A stretch of 64,000 bases of DNA from Planoprotostelium fungivorum (lineage: Eukaryota > Evosea > Variosea > Cavosteliida > Cavosteliaceae), in assembly GCA_003024175.1 (NCBI GenBank), contig MDYQ01000353.1, forward strand, positions 248,001 through 312,000. Reading direction: 5' to 3'. Of the stretch, positions 16,018-27,247 are shown in pieces. A program made the position numbers and the translations under genes. Numbering within the stretch: position 1 is the first letter of the stretch; the number at the start of each line of letters is the position of its first letter. The notes beneath the pieces were generated by a model that was given only the letters and a program-made list of their open reading frames with translations, ran no database searches and had not been told where the DNA came from.

Positions 16018-16319
16018 GACCTATTCAACCATAAGATTGCGGTTTGAGAGTAGATTGTGTTTGTGATGTGTACTGTGTGATGTTCCTTTCATACAATGGG
16101 ATTAGGTGAGGTGTGAAATAAATCACCAGCCAACCGATTCTCCTCCTCTACTCCCTGGGCTTCCGTTGTACCTATCCACGCCAGTGTTTTCGCTGAGTGC
16201 CTTCCACTGTGGCTTCGCCCATCTGTATTATGATCATCTAGAGCACCCTAGATGATCGATAATAAATCTTTTTTTAAATCAACGTAAACTTTTATTTCGA
16301 TACAAGTACTGACTGTACA
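16018..16319. other. Spacer with a perfect inverted repeat
   Basis: It lies upstream of the small gene and downstream of the MFS gene, both on the minus strand. It contains a 10-bp perfect inverted repeat at 16232-16257 and, on the minus strand, AATAAA-type signals near 16290 that suit the 3' end of the MFS transcript. Confidence 0.5.
16232..16257. repeat. Inverted repeat GATCATCTAG-N6-CTAGATGATC
   Basis: Two perfect 10-nt arms with a 6-nt loop (AGCACC), downstream of the MFS stop codon. It could form an RNA hairpin in the 3' UTR or mark a palindromic protein site. Confidence 0.6.
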
Positions 16320-18606
16320 TCAATTCTCCGCCTCACTGACCATTCCCTTCTCTTGTCTCTCTGGATCCAACTTTTGTGCTTCTGGGTCAGACTTTTGTGC
16401 CTCGGCTGCTCTCTTCTTCTCTTCCTCCAATTTCGTCATCTCGCAGGGAATACGTTTTCTTGGAATTGCGATGACCAAGATGAGACCGGTGATGGAGAGG
16501 GCGAAGGCGGCCCAGAAGACGAGATGGAGGCCGTGGAGGTAAGCGGCGTAGATGGAGGACTGCACTTCCACACTCAGCGTCTGAATGAATGTGTAGCCTT
16601 GATTGACGGCGTGCACGAGACGTGGATCTACAACGAGTCATTTCTCATGTTTTTTGCCTCGATATCGAAACATTTCTCACCTTTTAGATCGTCGCTGAGG
16701 GTGTTGGTGATGATGGTCTGGAAGATGGTGACTCCAAAAACTCCGCCCAAAGTTCTAAAGAAGGTGACGAGAGAAGAGACCAGCGGGATCTCTCTCGGCT
16801 GCACCCAAGCTTGCGATACGAAGAACATGACTTGGATGATGCAACCCAATCCGATACCTTTTTCCATGAGTCAATCCATCTACAACGTTGTAGATCACCT
16901 ATGAGGGCGAGGAAGAATCCTATGACGGGATAGGCCGTTCCCTCGCTGATGGTGGTCAGCAGACCTCCGGCTAACGCGCAGAATGCGAAACCAGCGATGG
17001 GCCAGGGATAGTGGTAGCCAAATTTAGCGATGATTCTGCCGGAGGCTATCGTTGGGATGACCGAGCAGACCATGATGGGAATCAGCTTGACTCCGCTGAT
17101 GACTGGGTTGTCTCCACGGACGATCTGAAAATAGACTGGAAGGTAGTTCACCAGGCCGGTGAGTACGGCTCCCTGGGAAGGGGTGAGTGGGGGAAATTTC
17201 GAGGAGATCTCACCAGGAGGAGTACTCCGATGGAAGTCAAGCTGACGGCGCGGCGGGCGAAGATACGTAAGGCTAACACTGGGTTCTTGGCTATTTTTAG
17301 CTCCCAGAAGATGAGGGCGGCGAAGAGAGGACCGCAAGCTGCGAGCAGAACGATGACGGGAGCAGACTTCCACTCGAATTGATTACCTGTGACGATGTCA
17401 CGTGACGTCACGTGCGTACGTACGTACCTCCCAGGGACAAACCCAAGACAAGACAGCTGACGGTGGCCAGTATGAGGAATACTCCGACGTAATCGATCTG
17501 TTTCAGCTGGGAATTGTCAGAGTGGCATCTACAACGTTGTAGATCACCTTCTCCGACAATGTCGTCGACACGCTGCCGGCGGCTTGGTTCCAAGCGGCGT
17601 TGGCCGTGGCAGCATTTCCGGCCCTCTCGGCCTCGTAATTGAGGAAGAAATAAACGAGAACGAGAGACAATCCACCTCCGGGTAAGTTGATGTAGAACAC
17701 CCAACGCCACGAGACCTGATGATGATCAGAGATCAGATGTGCCGAGGTGATGGTTGCGATCGATGGACGATGGATCATGGTGATCATGATGAAGATGAAC
17801 CCACGTTCAAGGAGAAGGCACCACCGACCACTGGACCGACGACATTGGCCACGGAGAAGGTGAGACCGATGAAGGCGCTGAACTTAGCTCTCTGTTGGAC
17901 GGGAAACCAATCGGACACGATGATCTATCTCCGTCAGTCTTCACGATGGACGATGAAGGTGAGAGGGTGATCGATCGAGATACGATATCTGAGGGTGGCA
18001 GATGATGTGGACAAGTGTGGAAGGGTGACTCACGAGAGCGCCGGATAAGATGAAGCCACCGGAGATACCCTGGATGGCTCTGAACACGATCAACATGTAG
18101 ATGTGAACGGCGGCACCACAGACGGCGGATGAGGCGAGGAATATGGCGATGGAAACCATGAAGACCTCGGTTGGGTGAGAAGAGTGATGGATGATAAGAG
18201 GGAGATCTCACATTCTTCCGGCCAAAGATCATCGAGAATCGACCTACCAACGGGGTGACAGCGGTAGAAGTCAAGAGGTATGCCACGATGACCCACGAAT
18301 ACAGATCCTACATAAGACCGTTAGAACATAGGGACATACATCATCTCTCACGGCGGCTTTGAAATCGGAAGTGATGTCAGGAAGCGCCGTAGCCACGATG
18401 GTGTTGTCGATGGCAGCGAGAAAGAGACCCAATAAAATGGCCAGATAAGCAACGACATTTCTCCAACCCATGATCACGTCCGGTTGTCCAGAGGGGGCCG
18501 CTGGGGGTCCGGATGATGTCGATGCCTCTTTCAGATCTACCATTACAAAGTCGTTGACATTCTTTCCCTCGTCTCGCTGCTCGCTAGACTCCATCGAGTT
18601 AGTCAT
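16320..18606 (-). CDS. MFS multidrug/H+ antiporter, DHA2 (14-TMS) type
   Basis: Proton-coupled major facilitator exporter with 14 predicted membrane segments. The N-terminus is cytosolic (MTNSMESSEQRDEGKN), then NVVAYLAILLGLFLAAIDNT with the DHA signature (LDNTIV-like, here IDNTIVATALPDI). The motif-A region is GRFSMIFGRKN. FRAIQGISGGFILSG follows, and SWRWVFYINLPGGG is the family's hallmark. Further helices include GLVNYLPVYFQIV, YPWPIAGFAFCALAGG and FRTLGGVFGVTIFQTI. The charged C-tail ends KGMVSEAEN. Two introns (near 16879 and 17528) each contain a perfect 18-bp ATCTACAACGTTGTAGAT palindrome. Another intron (near 16629) uses CTCGTTGTAG as its 3' splice site. The substrate is unknown; relatives export drugs, toxins or siderophores. 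Confidence 0.92.
16878..16895. repeat. Perfect 18-bp intron palindrome (MFS gene)
   Basis: ATCTACAACGTTGTAGAT starts two bases into the intron (sense GTGATCTACAAC). Confidence 0.9.
17527..17544. repeat. Perfect 18-bp intron palindrome (MFS gene, second copy)
   Basis: ATCTACAACGTTGTAGAT at the same place relative to the donor as the 16878 copy; both introns open GTGATCTACAACGTTGTAGATG. Confidence 0.9.
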
Positions 18607-18972
18607 CTTCTCTATCGGGTTGTGGTATTTGAATGCTGTGTGCTGTCTAGGTCTGGATCTCCCTCGCTCGGACTTCGGACATCCTCAACGGAAGTCCGTC
18701 GGACTCCCGATATAGGTGCATCACGTGATCTCCTCGTGATCACCTCGTGCACGACAGACAGAATCAAGATCCATATTCGCAGAATGGCCAACGGACGAAA
18801 GTCCTCGAGAATCATGCTTTGTGATCTGTTTCATTTGTGACTAAATGAGATGAGGGATGAAAAAGATATAAGTTGATGAAGAAAGAAATGACATTGTGTT
18901 GAACCTTCCAAACAACAGCGCATAAGCCCAAGCATCGTATCATAATGAATGTGAAAAGAGAGACGGCCAAGT
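18607..18972. promoter_or_regulatory. Divergent promoter region, MFS (-) / WLM protease (+)
   Basis: The spacer contains an inverted repeat CGGACTTC-N14-GAAGTCCG (18669-18676 and 18691-18698), followed at once by a CGGACTCC copy. A TCACGTGATC palindrome at 18721-18730 and GTGATCAC follow. Such symmetric sites upstream of a drug exporter suggest operator-like transcription-factor sites. Confidence 0.4.
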
Positions 18973-20435
18973 ATGTGTGACAAGAAGCATTGTAGATGGG
19001 CCGGGGATTATCCGCAACAGAGAATACCGAACGTCACAACGAGTCACGAGATGGAAGAAGGCATCTCGTTTCACATCAGTTATGGAAAAGAGAAATTTGT
19101 CGTTGAAGACGTCAGACAGGACGATGCACTGTCCAATCTCCAAGACATCATACAATCTATGACCGGTGAGCATCACTGAAGCATTTCATCTGACGAATAT
19201 GTCCTTCTCTGTCTCAATACTCAGCAGGTGTGATGCCAGATAATCAGAAACTGATGGCGAAATGGTTCAAGACGAGGAAAACTGCGGATATTGGCACAGA
19301 ACCCCTCACGATATCGCAGTGTGGACTGACTCAAGACGTCATCGAAAAAGAGAAAGGTGAGAGAAGCATCTTCATTGTATCCTCACGTTTCGCAGGTCAG
19401 ATCAAACTCATGCTGATTGGCACACGGAAGGAAGCGATCGAACAGATGCAATCCGTCCCGCAACGACCGGAAGGTAATCACAGGAGAAATGCAAACAACA
19501 CTAACACCATATCAGTGAAGAGAGTGATGACCAGACCCAAACCACCTCCAAAGAAGCAGATTCGGTTCAGTCGCATCGAGGTATGATACGAATCACAATC
19601 GATGATGAGATCGTGACACGACATGCAGGTGTTAGAACTGCCAGACAGCCAGAAGGCGAGAGATCTATTGCAGAGGTTAGCAGAAGACAATGGAATCTTA
19701 GCTGTCATGGAGAAACATAATTGGAACGTGGGAACTCTGAAAGAAATGTCACCGGGTGAGGTGAGTCGTATTTGGCGGGAAAATCACAGTTGAGACGGGC
19801 CAGGTGACCAAATTGGGACATAACGTGAACCATGGCCTGGAAATTTCGTTGAGACTCCGATTCGAAGATGGATTCCGTCACTATGAGAGCATCAAAGGTG
19901 ATGATCATCTCATTCAACGCGATCGTGATCTGATCGTGATCAGATGTAATGATCCACGAGCTGACTCACATGGTGTGGAGTGATCACGATGAGAGGTTCT
20001 ACAATCTCTATCGACAACTGAAGAAGGAGGTTGTTCAGTTGGATTGGACCAAATCTTCCGGACATACAACGGTGATCACCATTGGCATCATCTTGCGATC
20101 GCGTTGAATGACACGTGATCTCAGTCATCGACGCGACATCTCGGGTGGGGAGGAGGTGATGGACACTCTTACGACGCCGGCTTTGGCGTAGAAGAAGATG
20201 TCATGACACAGACAGCGAGGAGCTCCGGTCAGAAGTGAGTCCATGAGATGTGCAGATGACATCGTGCGACGATCGCATTGATGATGCACGGACGTGTAGA
20301 TTGATAGAGGTCAGGTTGGGAGGATCTTCAAATCACTCTGGGCTGTCGGCGAGGGAGTTGGCGTTCAATGCGGCCATGAAGAGGATCAGTCCAGAGGAAG
20401 AGAAGATCGAGAAGGGTTGTGGTACGACAGAATGA
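18973..20435 (+). CDS. UBL + WLM domain metalloprotease (Wss1-like)
   Basis: Ubiquitin-like domain followed by a WLM zinc-metalloprotease domain, the class that includes plant and fungal UBL-WLM proteins and is related to Wss1, a protease for DNA-protein crosslinks and SUMO targets. The UBL reads ISFHISYGKEKFVVEDV, then VMPDNQKLMAKWFKT. The WLM domain shows KLGHNVNHGLEISLRLR and the active site HELTHMVWSDHDERFYNL (zinc His residues, catalytic Glu, downstream His/Asp). The C-terminal block VRLGGSSNHSGLSARELAF contains the LGG-type loop and ends GCGTTE. The ATG at 18973 opens the frame; a second ATG at 19051 sits just before the UBL and may be the real start. Introns include GTGAG...CAG pairs and one with TTTGGCGGGAAAA near 19785. 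Confidence 0.88.
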
Positions 20436-20520
20436 CTTCCACCAGCTCTGTACATAAATTTTGGGAGCTGAAGAAATGAGACCATTTTATTTTTGAAAGT
20501 CAAACCAGACACAACACATC

Positions 20521-21490
20521 ATGTCTGAGTTCCCGTCTTTTCTTCCCTCCAGTGTTTCAGACACACCAAAGTCAAAGAAGAAAGAGGTGACATCGATGTA
20601 ACCCATCGATATTGTCAATTGATGAGAAAACAGCCGAAAGCGCCTGGTGAATCTCCCTCGAAACCAGCAGCTAAGAAGAGAAAGGCACCAGCAGGTATGA
20701 TCGCTTGCGATTTACAGCATCTCATCTCGATTGGCAGCTGGAGGTAATGCAGAGAAGAGAGCAAGAGCCACGCCGAAAGCAAACGCCTCGGGAGCACCAA
20801 AGAAAGTGAGAGAGAAGAAACCTTCTTCAAAGAGAGCATCAGGTGGCGATGGAGGTATAGAAGATGGACTTTTCGGACTGTGATCTGATATTCAAAAGCG
20901 GCCAGAGGTCCACAACAAACGTTTGAAGAGTTGATGGAAGTCAATCTGCTTGATAACGAAGACAATGAAGAAGGTGATCCCGATAGCGAAGGCGAAGTGG
21001 AAGATGTCAACGAAGAAAATAAGGCATACGAACAATCCATAACACAGGTGACACTCACAATGTGAGGCATCCATACCAACATCACAGGTCCTGATGGAGA
21101 ATGCCACGCCAGAGCAAGTCTTACGTTACGAATACTACCGACGCTCTTCCTTATCGAGAGTCGCCGTTAAACGAGTGAGATGATGCCGCATCTCCACCAT
21201 TATTCATCTGTCTTCAGTTGATGAGCAGTGTCATATCAGGTCCAATATCACAGAAGACAGTCATCGTTATGGCCGGTGCTGCCAAAGTATTTGCGGGGGA
21301 GATCACAGAGACAGGTGTCTAATGCAACATGATGTACGAGAAACTGATGTCGACGTCAGCGAGGACCGTGATGGAGGAGTGGAGAGATTCTGGTCCTATT
21401 CGACCGCGGCACATACGAGAGGCGTACAGAAGAATGAAGAACGAAGGGAAGATCACACCTGCCACGAAACCAAATCCCTTTCGTCTATAA
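20521..21490 (+). CDS. TAF11: TFIID subunit TAF11
   Basis: Histone-fold subunit of the general transcription factor TFIID; pairs with TAF13. A Lys/Ala/Pro-rich disordered N-terminus (MSEFPSFLPSSV, then KPAAKKRKAPA and KKVREKKPSSKRA) and an acidic stretch (DNEDNEEGDPDSEGEVED) lead to the conserved domain. That domain reads RYEYYRRSSLSRVAVKR, LMSSVISGPISQKTVIVM, AGAAKVFAGEITETART and IRPRHIREAYRRMKNEGKI, an excellent match to TAF11. The TAA is at 21488-21490, followed by AATAAA signals near 21573 and 21596. Spacing to WLM (85 bp) and ATG5 (about 155 bp) is tight and all three run in the same direction, but there is no sign of co-transcription. Confidence 0.92.
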
Positions 21491-21646
21491 AATGTTCAAA
21501 TTGTTACTTCTCTTCTCTCGTGGTGACTTAGATGACGAGTGGTGTGAGGTTGTGCCGCGGTGCAATTTGAGCAAATAAAATGAATCGATTTGTGAATAAA
21601 ATGAAGCAAATTTCGCGTGGGGAGAATTATTCGCACACATCAGGAG

Positions 21647-22814
21647 ATGTCAGGTAGTATCGTGCGTCAGTCCACCGATGGACTATTGGACGATGGAGAC
21701 ATCCGAAAGGAAATGTGGAAATCTGTGGTACCAATCAGGTGACATCGGTTATCCAGCTGATGTAGAATGATGTCGTAAGATTGACTTGGACGTTAGATTC
21801 GTATTACATTCGAACGATATAAGCACTTTGTCTGTGCCGGATCCATTATACGTGGGTGATCCGTGGAGTCTCCATAACTGATTCACGACTTCCAGCTGCT
21901 GATACCACGCCACACGTTCCTACCTCTCATATCAAAGACAATTCACAAACATTTTTCTTCCTTCACTGCATTACTGAAAGGTGTCCACGTCGTCGAATCA
22001 TACAAAGTCCATCTTCTTAACTCCAGAGATAGGTACGGAGTCAGAGATGTGGTTCGATCACAAAGGTATTCCTCTCAAATGGAATTATCCAGTTGGCATT
22101 CTGTACGATATCATGAACCGAAACTCGGGTGCACAGCCCTGGGAGGTGTGTTTCTATTTCACATCATCACATCATCATCACGTCCACGTCCCTGACGATC
22201 CCAGGTTGGGGTACACTTTCAAGCTTATCCCAGCGATGTCATATTACACTGCAACAACGAGAACACCGTAAAGAACTACTTTGTTAACGCCTTGAAAGAG
22301 GTCATCTTCATCATCTTCATCATCTTCATCTCATCACTCACTCCTTCCAGTCCATCTACATCAAGAACGGTGATTGCTCCCGACTCAACAACTTGTCTGT
22401 CGTCGATTCAGGTGACCTGTGGGAAGGATTCAGAGACAGTGAGCAATCCACACTTCTCTCGTTCATCTCTCTCAGATGATTATTCTCGCTTCTGGCAGTG
22501 CAATCAAAAGTTATCACCGGAGCCCAGCGAGTTCAAATATATTCCAGTGAGAATCTTCAGAGACAAACAGAGTTACGTACAAGAGATCGTCACACCGTAC
22601 GATGAGCAGGGTAACAGCCGCACCATCGGCGATGTACTCGACGAACTTTTTGGCGGGAAAGTGTCCTATGACAGGGTGAGGGGTTGTACAACATCGAAGC
22701 TGACGGGAGAAGGTGAAAGTGCAGGGGCTGAGACCATCTATGGATACACCCATCGTGTGGCTGAGTGGCAACGTATGTCATCCAGATAATTTTCTCTACG
22801 TCCACGTGGTGTGA
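21647..22814 (+). CDS. ATG5: Autophagy protein ATG5
   Basis: Autophagy factor that is conjugated to ATG12 and helps lipidate ATG8 on the phagophore. It begins MSGSIVRQSTDGLL, then DIRKEMWKSVVPIRITF. Family blocks include LLIPRHTFLPLISKTI, EMWFDHKGIPLKWNYPVGIL, TVKNYFVNALKE, then FWQCNQKL, FKYIPVRIF, RTIGDVLDELF, and the end IVWLSGNVCHPDNFLYVHVV. A Lys in the ALKE region is a good candidate for the ATG12 acceptor. One intron (about 22303-22350) is a CATCTTCAT microsatellite with an unusual GTCATC donor. Another (near 22680) carries a degenerate GTTGTACAACA palindrome. Confidence 0.93.
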
Positions 22815-22855
22815 CTTTATAAATGATCTTCTCTGGTAGACATTCTCTGTTGTCT

Positions 22856-24915
22856 TCATTTGATGTTGGCTTGGTCTCTCCAGTAGATCCATTCTCCGTG
22901 GAGTAGTTTGATCATTCGGTCGACGATGTCGACGTCTTTGAGATCGTACCACGCTTCTGTTCTCTGTCTCCACAGATCCACATTTGTATCTGAAACGGGG
23001 GCCTGCAATACAATCAGTATCTACATCCACTCTATGCGCAGATTTGTGTGTATCTTATGATAATATCACTGTATTTCATATTCAACTTGTATGATGTTTT
23101 CACGTCATGATCATATATTATCAATATACATCACACAATAGAATTGATCTCGTCTCGTTGTAGACAGTACATACCGTAGGATTACGGTGATGAGCCATCC
23201 ACATGTCAGCTCTCCACCGATCGATCCAATGCTCCGCAAAATAGTTGACGTAAGGCTGCAGAGTTACGTTCCACGATCCCAAATACGCCTGCAGATTACT
23301 CGTCTCCGTCTCTTCTGTCGAGTTGTAGATCATCTGAAGCCCTTCGTTCATGATCGCAATCGTCTCCGCAGGCTTCGTCTCATCAGTCCACCATCATCAC
23401 GATCACCGTGATCATCGCGAACACGATCACTCACGTCTAAACCAGCACTTCGACAGCACTTCAACATGGCCCTCTTGTTGTCCGTCAATAGATGATAGTA
23501 ATCACCTGTCACAACGTCATAAACTCATCTCTCGTTCCACTCACCCATCATTTTGGCGGAAGGGAAACATCTCTCTACAACGGACCGAAGTGAATCGTCC
23601 CAGTGACACAGGACCCAGCTCGGTGTGATGTCTCCCGTCATCTGTTTCACTCTTTATTCCTCCACGAATGATTTATTTCACATTGTATATCTCTTATACT
23701 CTGGTAGAGAAGAGAGATTTCCATTGAAATGGAACGTTGACATACCTCACAGATGTACTCCATGGAAATACGGAAGATGTGATCTCTCCTCGCATCCGAT
23801 AGGATCCACGCCACAGGAATGACTGCTGGCGTCAGCCGGCAACAATAAAATAGAATAAATCACATTTCCCTCCGGTGTGTTGACTGCGAGCGAATATGGT
23901 GTGGAGGATCAATCTGCCCTCGGATACCTCCATGTCTGAATCGAGAAGGAGGACCAGATGTGGATCAGATAAGATACAGCGACCTTCGTCAGACATCATG
24001 ATCACATTGATGCAGGGATGCAACTCCAATTTCCTCAGGAAAGAATGAGTCCCTCCAAAGACGCTGATGAGATGTCTGATCGAATTTCCTGACAGTTTTC
24101 GTCACCGAAATGATGATGGAAATGCAGATGATGGATGGTGGATGTGAAGGAGATGAGACGCACCGGTTGGGATGGGAGACCTCTTTAGACGAGCGGCCAT
24201 GTTCTCGATCTGTTTCCTGGATGGATTGTTCTTCTGATCCATGCCCACAGAAGCGTAGACGGTGGGTGTGCTCTCCCTCAAGACCCTCTGGATCTGGCTG
24301 GGCTTCAATCCTTGAGTCACCATCTCTTTGCACTTGTTCCATGTTCCCTGCAGAAGAGGATCGTGTCTTGAGGCATTTGTGATGTGAAAGAGGTTCACCT
24401 TGTCGATGCGTAACCGAGATGGAGGAGGATGGTTGTGCTCTGCGTTGAGTGATTGAATGTGAGAGGCATCACCGTGAGCTACATCTTGATAATAACTGGC
24501 TTTACATCCCTCCTCTTTGGTGGGTTTGTTGTGATTCGCACAGCGGTAGTATCTCCTCTCTGGGAGAAATGAGGGGTGAGAATGGTGTTTGATGTCACCT
24601 GTTGAACTTCCATCTGCGTGCCGCAACTTCTTTCTTCCATTGAGATGCCAACGATACAATCGATGATCGTGTGCGGGATTGTATATCTCTCCTGCCTGCT
24701 GGATCATTTTAGTCTATGAGACGGTAACAGAGAACAACCTCTTCGACCTCTAAATCGACATTTTCGAACGCTCTATCGTTCTGTCCATCGCTCGAGGCCT
24801 TATCATTGTCTTTCTCTTCTGAGCTGTCTTCATCTATGTGGGTGATGTGAGAGATCAATGTGGGTGCATCCTTGTGGCTCTCCTCTCCCACGACAGGTAA
24901 GGATTCGTCTAACAT
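22856..24915 (-). CDS. FLYWCH zinc finger + MULE-type transposase domain protein
   Basis: Mutator-like (MULE) DNA-transposase-derived protein with an N-terminal FLYWCH/WRKY-type zinc finger. The acidic first exon (MLDESLPVVGEESHKD) joins, across a short intron, to HLNGRKKLRHADG, YYRCANHNKPTKEEGCKASY and LNAEHNHPPP (Cys-Cys-His-His). The transposase part shows LVLLLDSDME (first Asp), IPVAWILSDARRDHIF, WVLCHWDDSLRSVVERCFP (second Asp) and FAEHWIDRWRADMW. The end, DTNVDLWRQRTEAWYD, is where a MULE would have TN and a Glu; I see Asp there. Frame continuity needs several introns of the local type, including one with a GTCTACAACGAGACG arm near 23158. I see no terminal inverted repeats flanking it. 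It may be a domesticated host gene or an old element. Confidence 0.65.
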
Positions 24916-25020
24916 TCACTCCTTCTCTGACCTTCCTCTTTCTCTGTCTCTGTTGTTTCTGAAATTTTTTCTCGAATCGGTATCACGATCACATTTCGGC
25001 AGGAGCATTCGAAGAGTAGA
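24916..25020. promoter_or_regulatory. Divergent promoter region, MULE-like gene (-) / tRNA methyltransferase (+)
   Basis: Only 105 bp separate the two start codons. The sequence is pyrimidine-rich on the plus strand (CTTCCTCTTTCTCTGTCTC); I see no TATA box. Confidence 0.35.
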
Positions 25021-27208
25021 ATGTTACGATGCAAGACGCTTGTCGGTCTCGTGACACCTTCGACTTCATCTGGAATTTTCATCTCACATCAGAGGAGGTA
25101 CATCGCACCCATCGTCAGGTATAAGCACAAATTCAAGACATCGAAGACCTCTATAGAAGAAGTATTGACACCTTGGCACAAGTGAGAGTGAATCGATTGA
25201 TGATTGGATGTCCAACAGACGTGCACAGTGTTCCCTATGTGGAACAATTATACCGAAAGAGAATAGACACAGAGAACATGATGATACAGGTACGTCAAGA
25301 TGGCAACCCCGTGTTGATCGATCTGGACAGCTGCTCGATCTACTGAAAACAAAGAGGACACCAAAATGGGCCCTCGAATCGTGAGTCAAACTCCATAAAA
25401 CACTTGGCCCAGTCCACCAATGAAAATTCTATCATCTCAATCTACATCAGTCAAAATCACTTGGCCTGTCCAGTAGAAGGTGAGATTATCTCACTGATCG
25501 TAAGATGAAGAGATCAGACGTCATTCCATCGCCGGACGTGGATCACTACCGAAACGCGGCCACCTTCGCAGTCGGTCTCAACCAGTCAGGAGACATCTGC
25601 GTCGGCTCTGTCTTGACACAGGGTGTCATCGTGGTACTTGATCTTATTCCATCACAAAAGTTGATCTCATCATCGTCGGCATCATCCATCTTCTGGATCA
25701 TCATCTCACTGACTTGACACGAGGACCCCTCTAAATGTCTTCACACGACACAAGACATCGACAGAGTGAGTGCCTGCCTCTCTCAATCTCACGGCCACTA
25801 GATTCGAAGCTTCTTCCAACGATTCGTCCAAAGTTATCGCAACGAGCTGGATCTACCTCTGAAACCTTACACGAGAGACCACAGAGGAGTGTGGAGAATG
25901 ATCGAGGCCAGACATTACAAAAAATCCAACAGGGGCTTCGCAATGCTGCAGGTAAAGAAGAGAAAATCGCCGTGAAAATAAAATCCATCTACAACGCCTG
26001 AGTTCATTCAGATATCGAGCAACGAGATGTCTTCGGAGGAGTTGAGACATCTGAAGGAGAAGTTGGTGGAGGTGATCGATGCGGATGAAAGTGGGAAGGA
26101 GGTCATACAGTGCCTCGCTCTGCAGATCTACAACGGTGTCAGTGTTGCCCCAGTTGGTACACCCTACGAGGTTCGATACCTTAGTACATCTTATTTGGAT
26201 TGAATCTGTTTTAATTTTATATATCAGGTGTTATGGGGTGACCTCGATCAAGTGTATGAGTATCTATCGGATCAGAAGTGGGTTTTATTTTATTTTATTT
26301 CTTGTCTTTACGATACGTCAGGTTTCTCATTCGTCCCAATTCATTCTTCCAAGTGAACGTAGCCGCAGCAGAGGTGAGAAAGTTCCAAATGTTTTCGATC
26401 GAACGACGGATGAACATGCGATCGACAGTCCATGTTCCAATCGATACAAAAGTGGACGGGAGGGAAGAACGTGACTCTGTTGGATCTCTGCTGTGGAACA
26501 GGTGAACCTATTTCATCATCGGATGTTCCATCACGTACCAACGTCCATGAGGTGTGATCGGAATATCACTGGCTCGAACCGTGAAGAGAGTCTTCGGCAT
26601 CGACATCGTCCCCGACGCGATCGCATCCGCTCATCTCAACCAAAAGATCAACGGTGATTATCCAAAACACATGTCATCTGACGTTCAAAGGTGTTCAGAA
26701 TGCAAAGTACATCTGTGGAGACATCGTGCAAGCTCTTCCCAATCTCTTGAAGGATCTAAAGATAGAACCAGAAGACGACATCGTCGCTGTGCTTGACCCT
26801 CCTCGGGCAGGAGTGCGTATCCTTTCGTAATCTTTTATTGTATTTTATTCTTCACGTTGGCTTGACTCGAATAGCGAAGAAAGTGATCCAAGCCATCAGA
26901 GGATGCGATAAGATCAACAGGTTGATCTACATCTCGTGTAAAGAGGAGGGAGGAGTACAAAATGGACATGAGTGAGAAGAGATCACATGATGCTGATGAT
27001 GTGAGGACACTGATCGAGTGTAGGTTGTGTAAGATCTCTACTCTGAAGACGAGACCTTTCGTTCCTGTGACCTCTTTCTGTGTGGACATGTTTCCACATA
27101 CAGCTCACAAAGAGGTGAAGAGAAGAAAGCTTATCTTCTGATCAAGTGCAGGTCATCATCTTGTATGAGCGATCGACCGGTGATGATGGCAAGAAAGGAT
27201 TCAAATGA
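25021..27208 (+). CDS. tRNA (uracil-5-)-methyltransferase, TrmA/TRMT2 family
   Basis: SAM-dependent RNA m5U methyltransferase that makes m5U54 in the tRNA T-loop (TRM2/TRMT2A family). It begins MLRCKTLVGLVTPS. Recognisable blocks are DVDHYRNAATFAVGLN, KKSNRGFAMLQ, QCLALQIYNGVSVAP, LIRPNSFFQVNVAAAE, the SAM motif VTLLDLCCGTG, FGIDIVPDAIASAH, YICGDIVQALPNLL, VAVLDPPRAGV, LIYISCK with the catalytic Cys, and FCVDMFPHTAHKE with the general-base Glu. It ends GDDGKKGFK with TGA at 27206-27208. The N-terminus is basic and hydroxylated, so a mitochondrial form is possible. Introns carry a TCTACAACG arm (near 25987) and TTTTATTTTATT runs (near 26281 and 26838). Confidence 0.88.
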
Positions 27209-27247
27209 AGAGAAGGACAATCGACAGTGATATTTTACATCGTTTGT

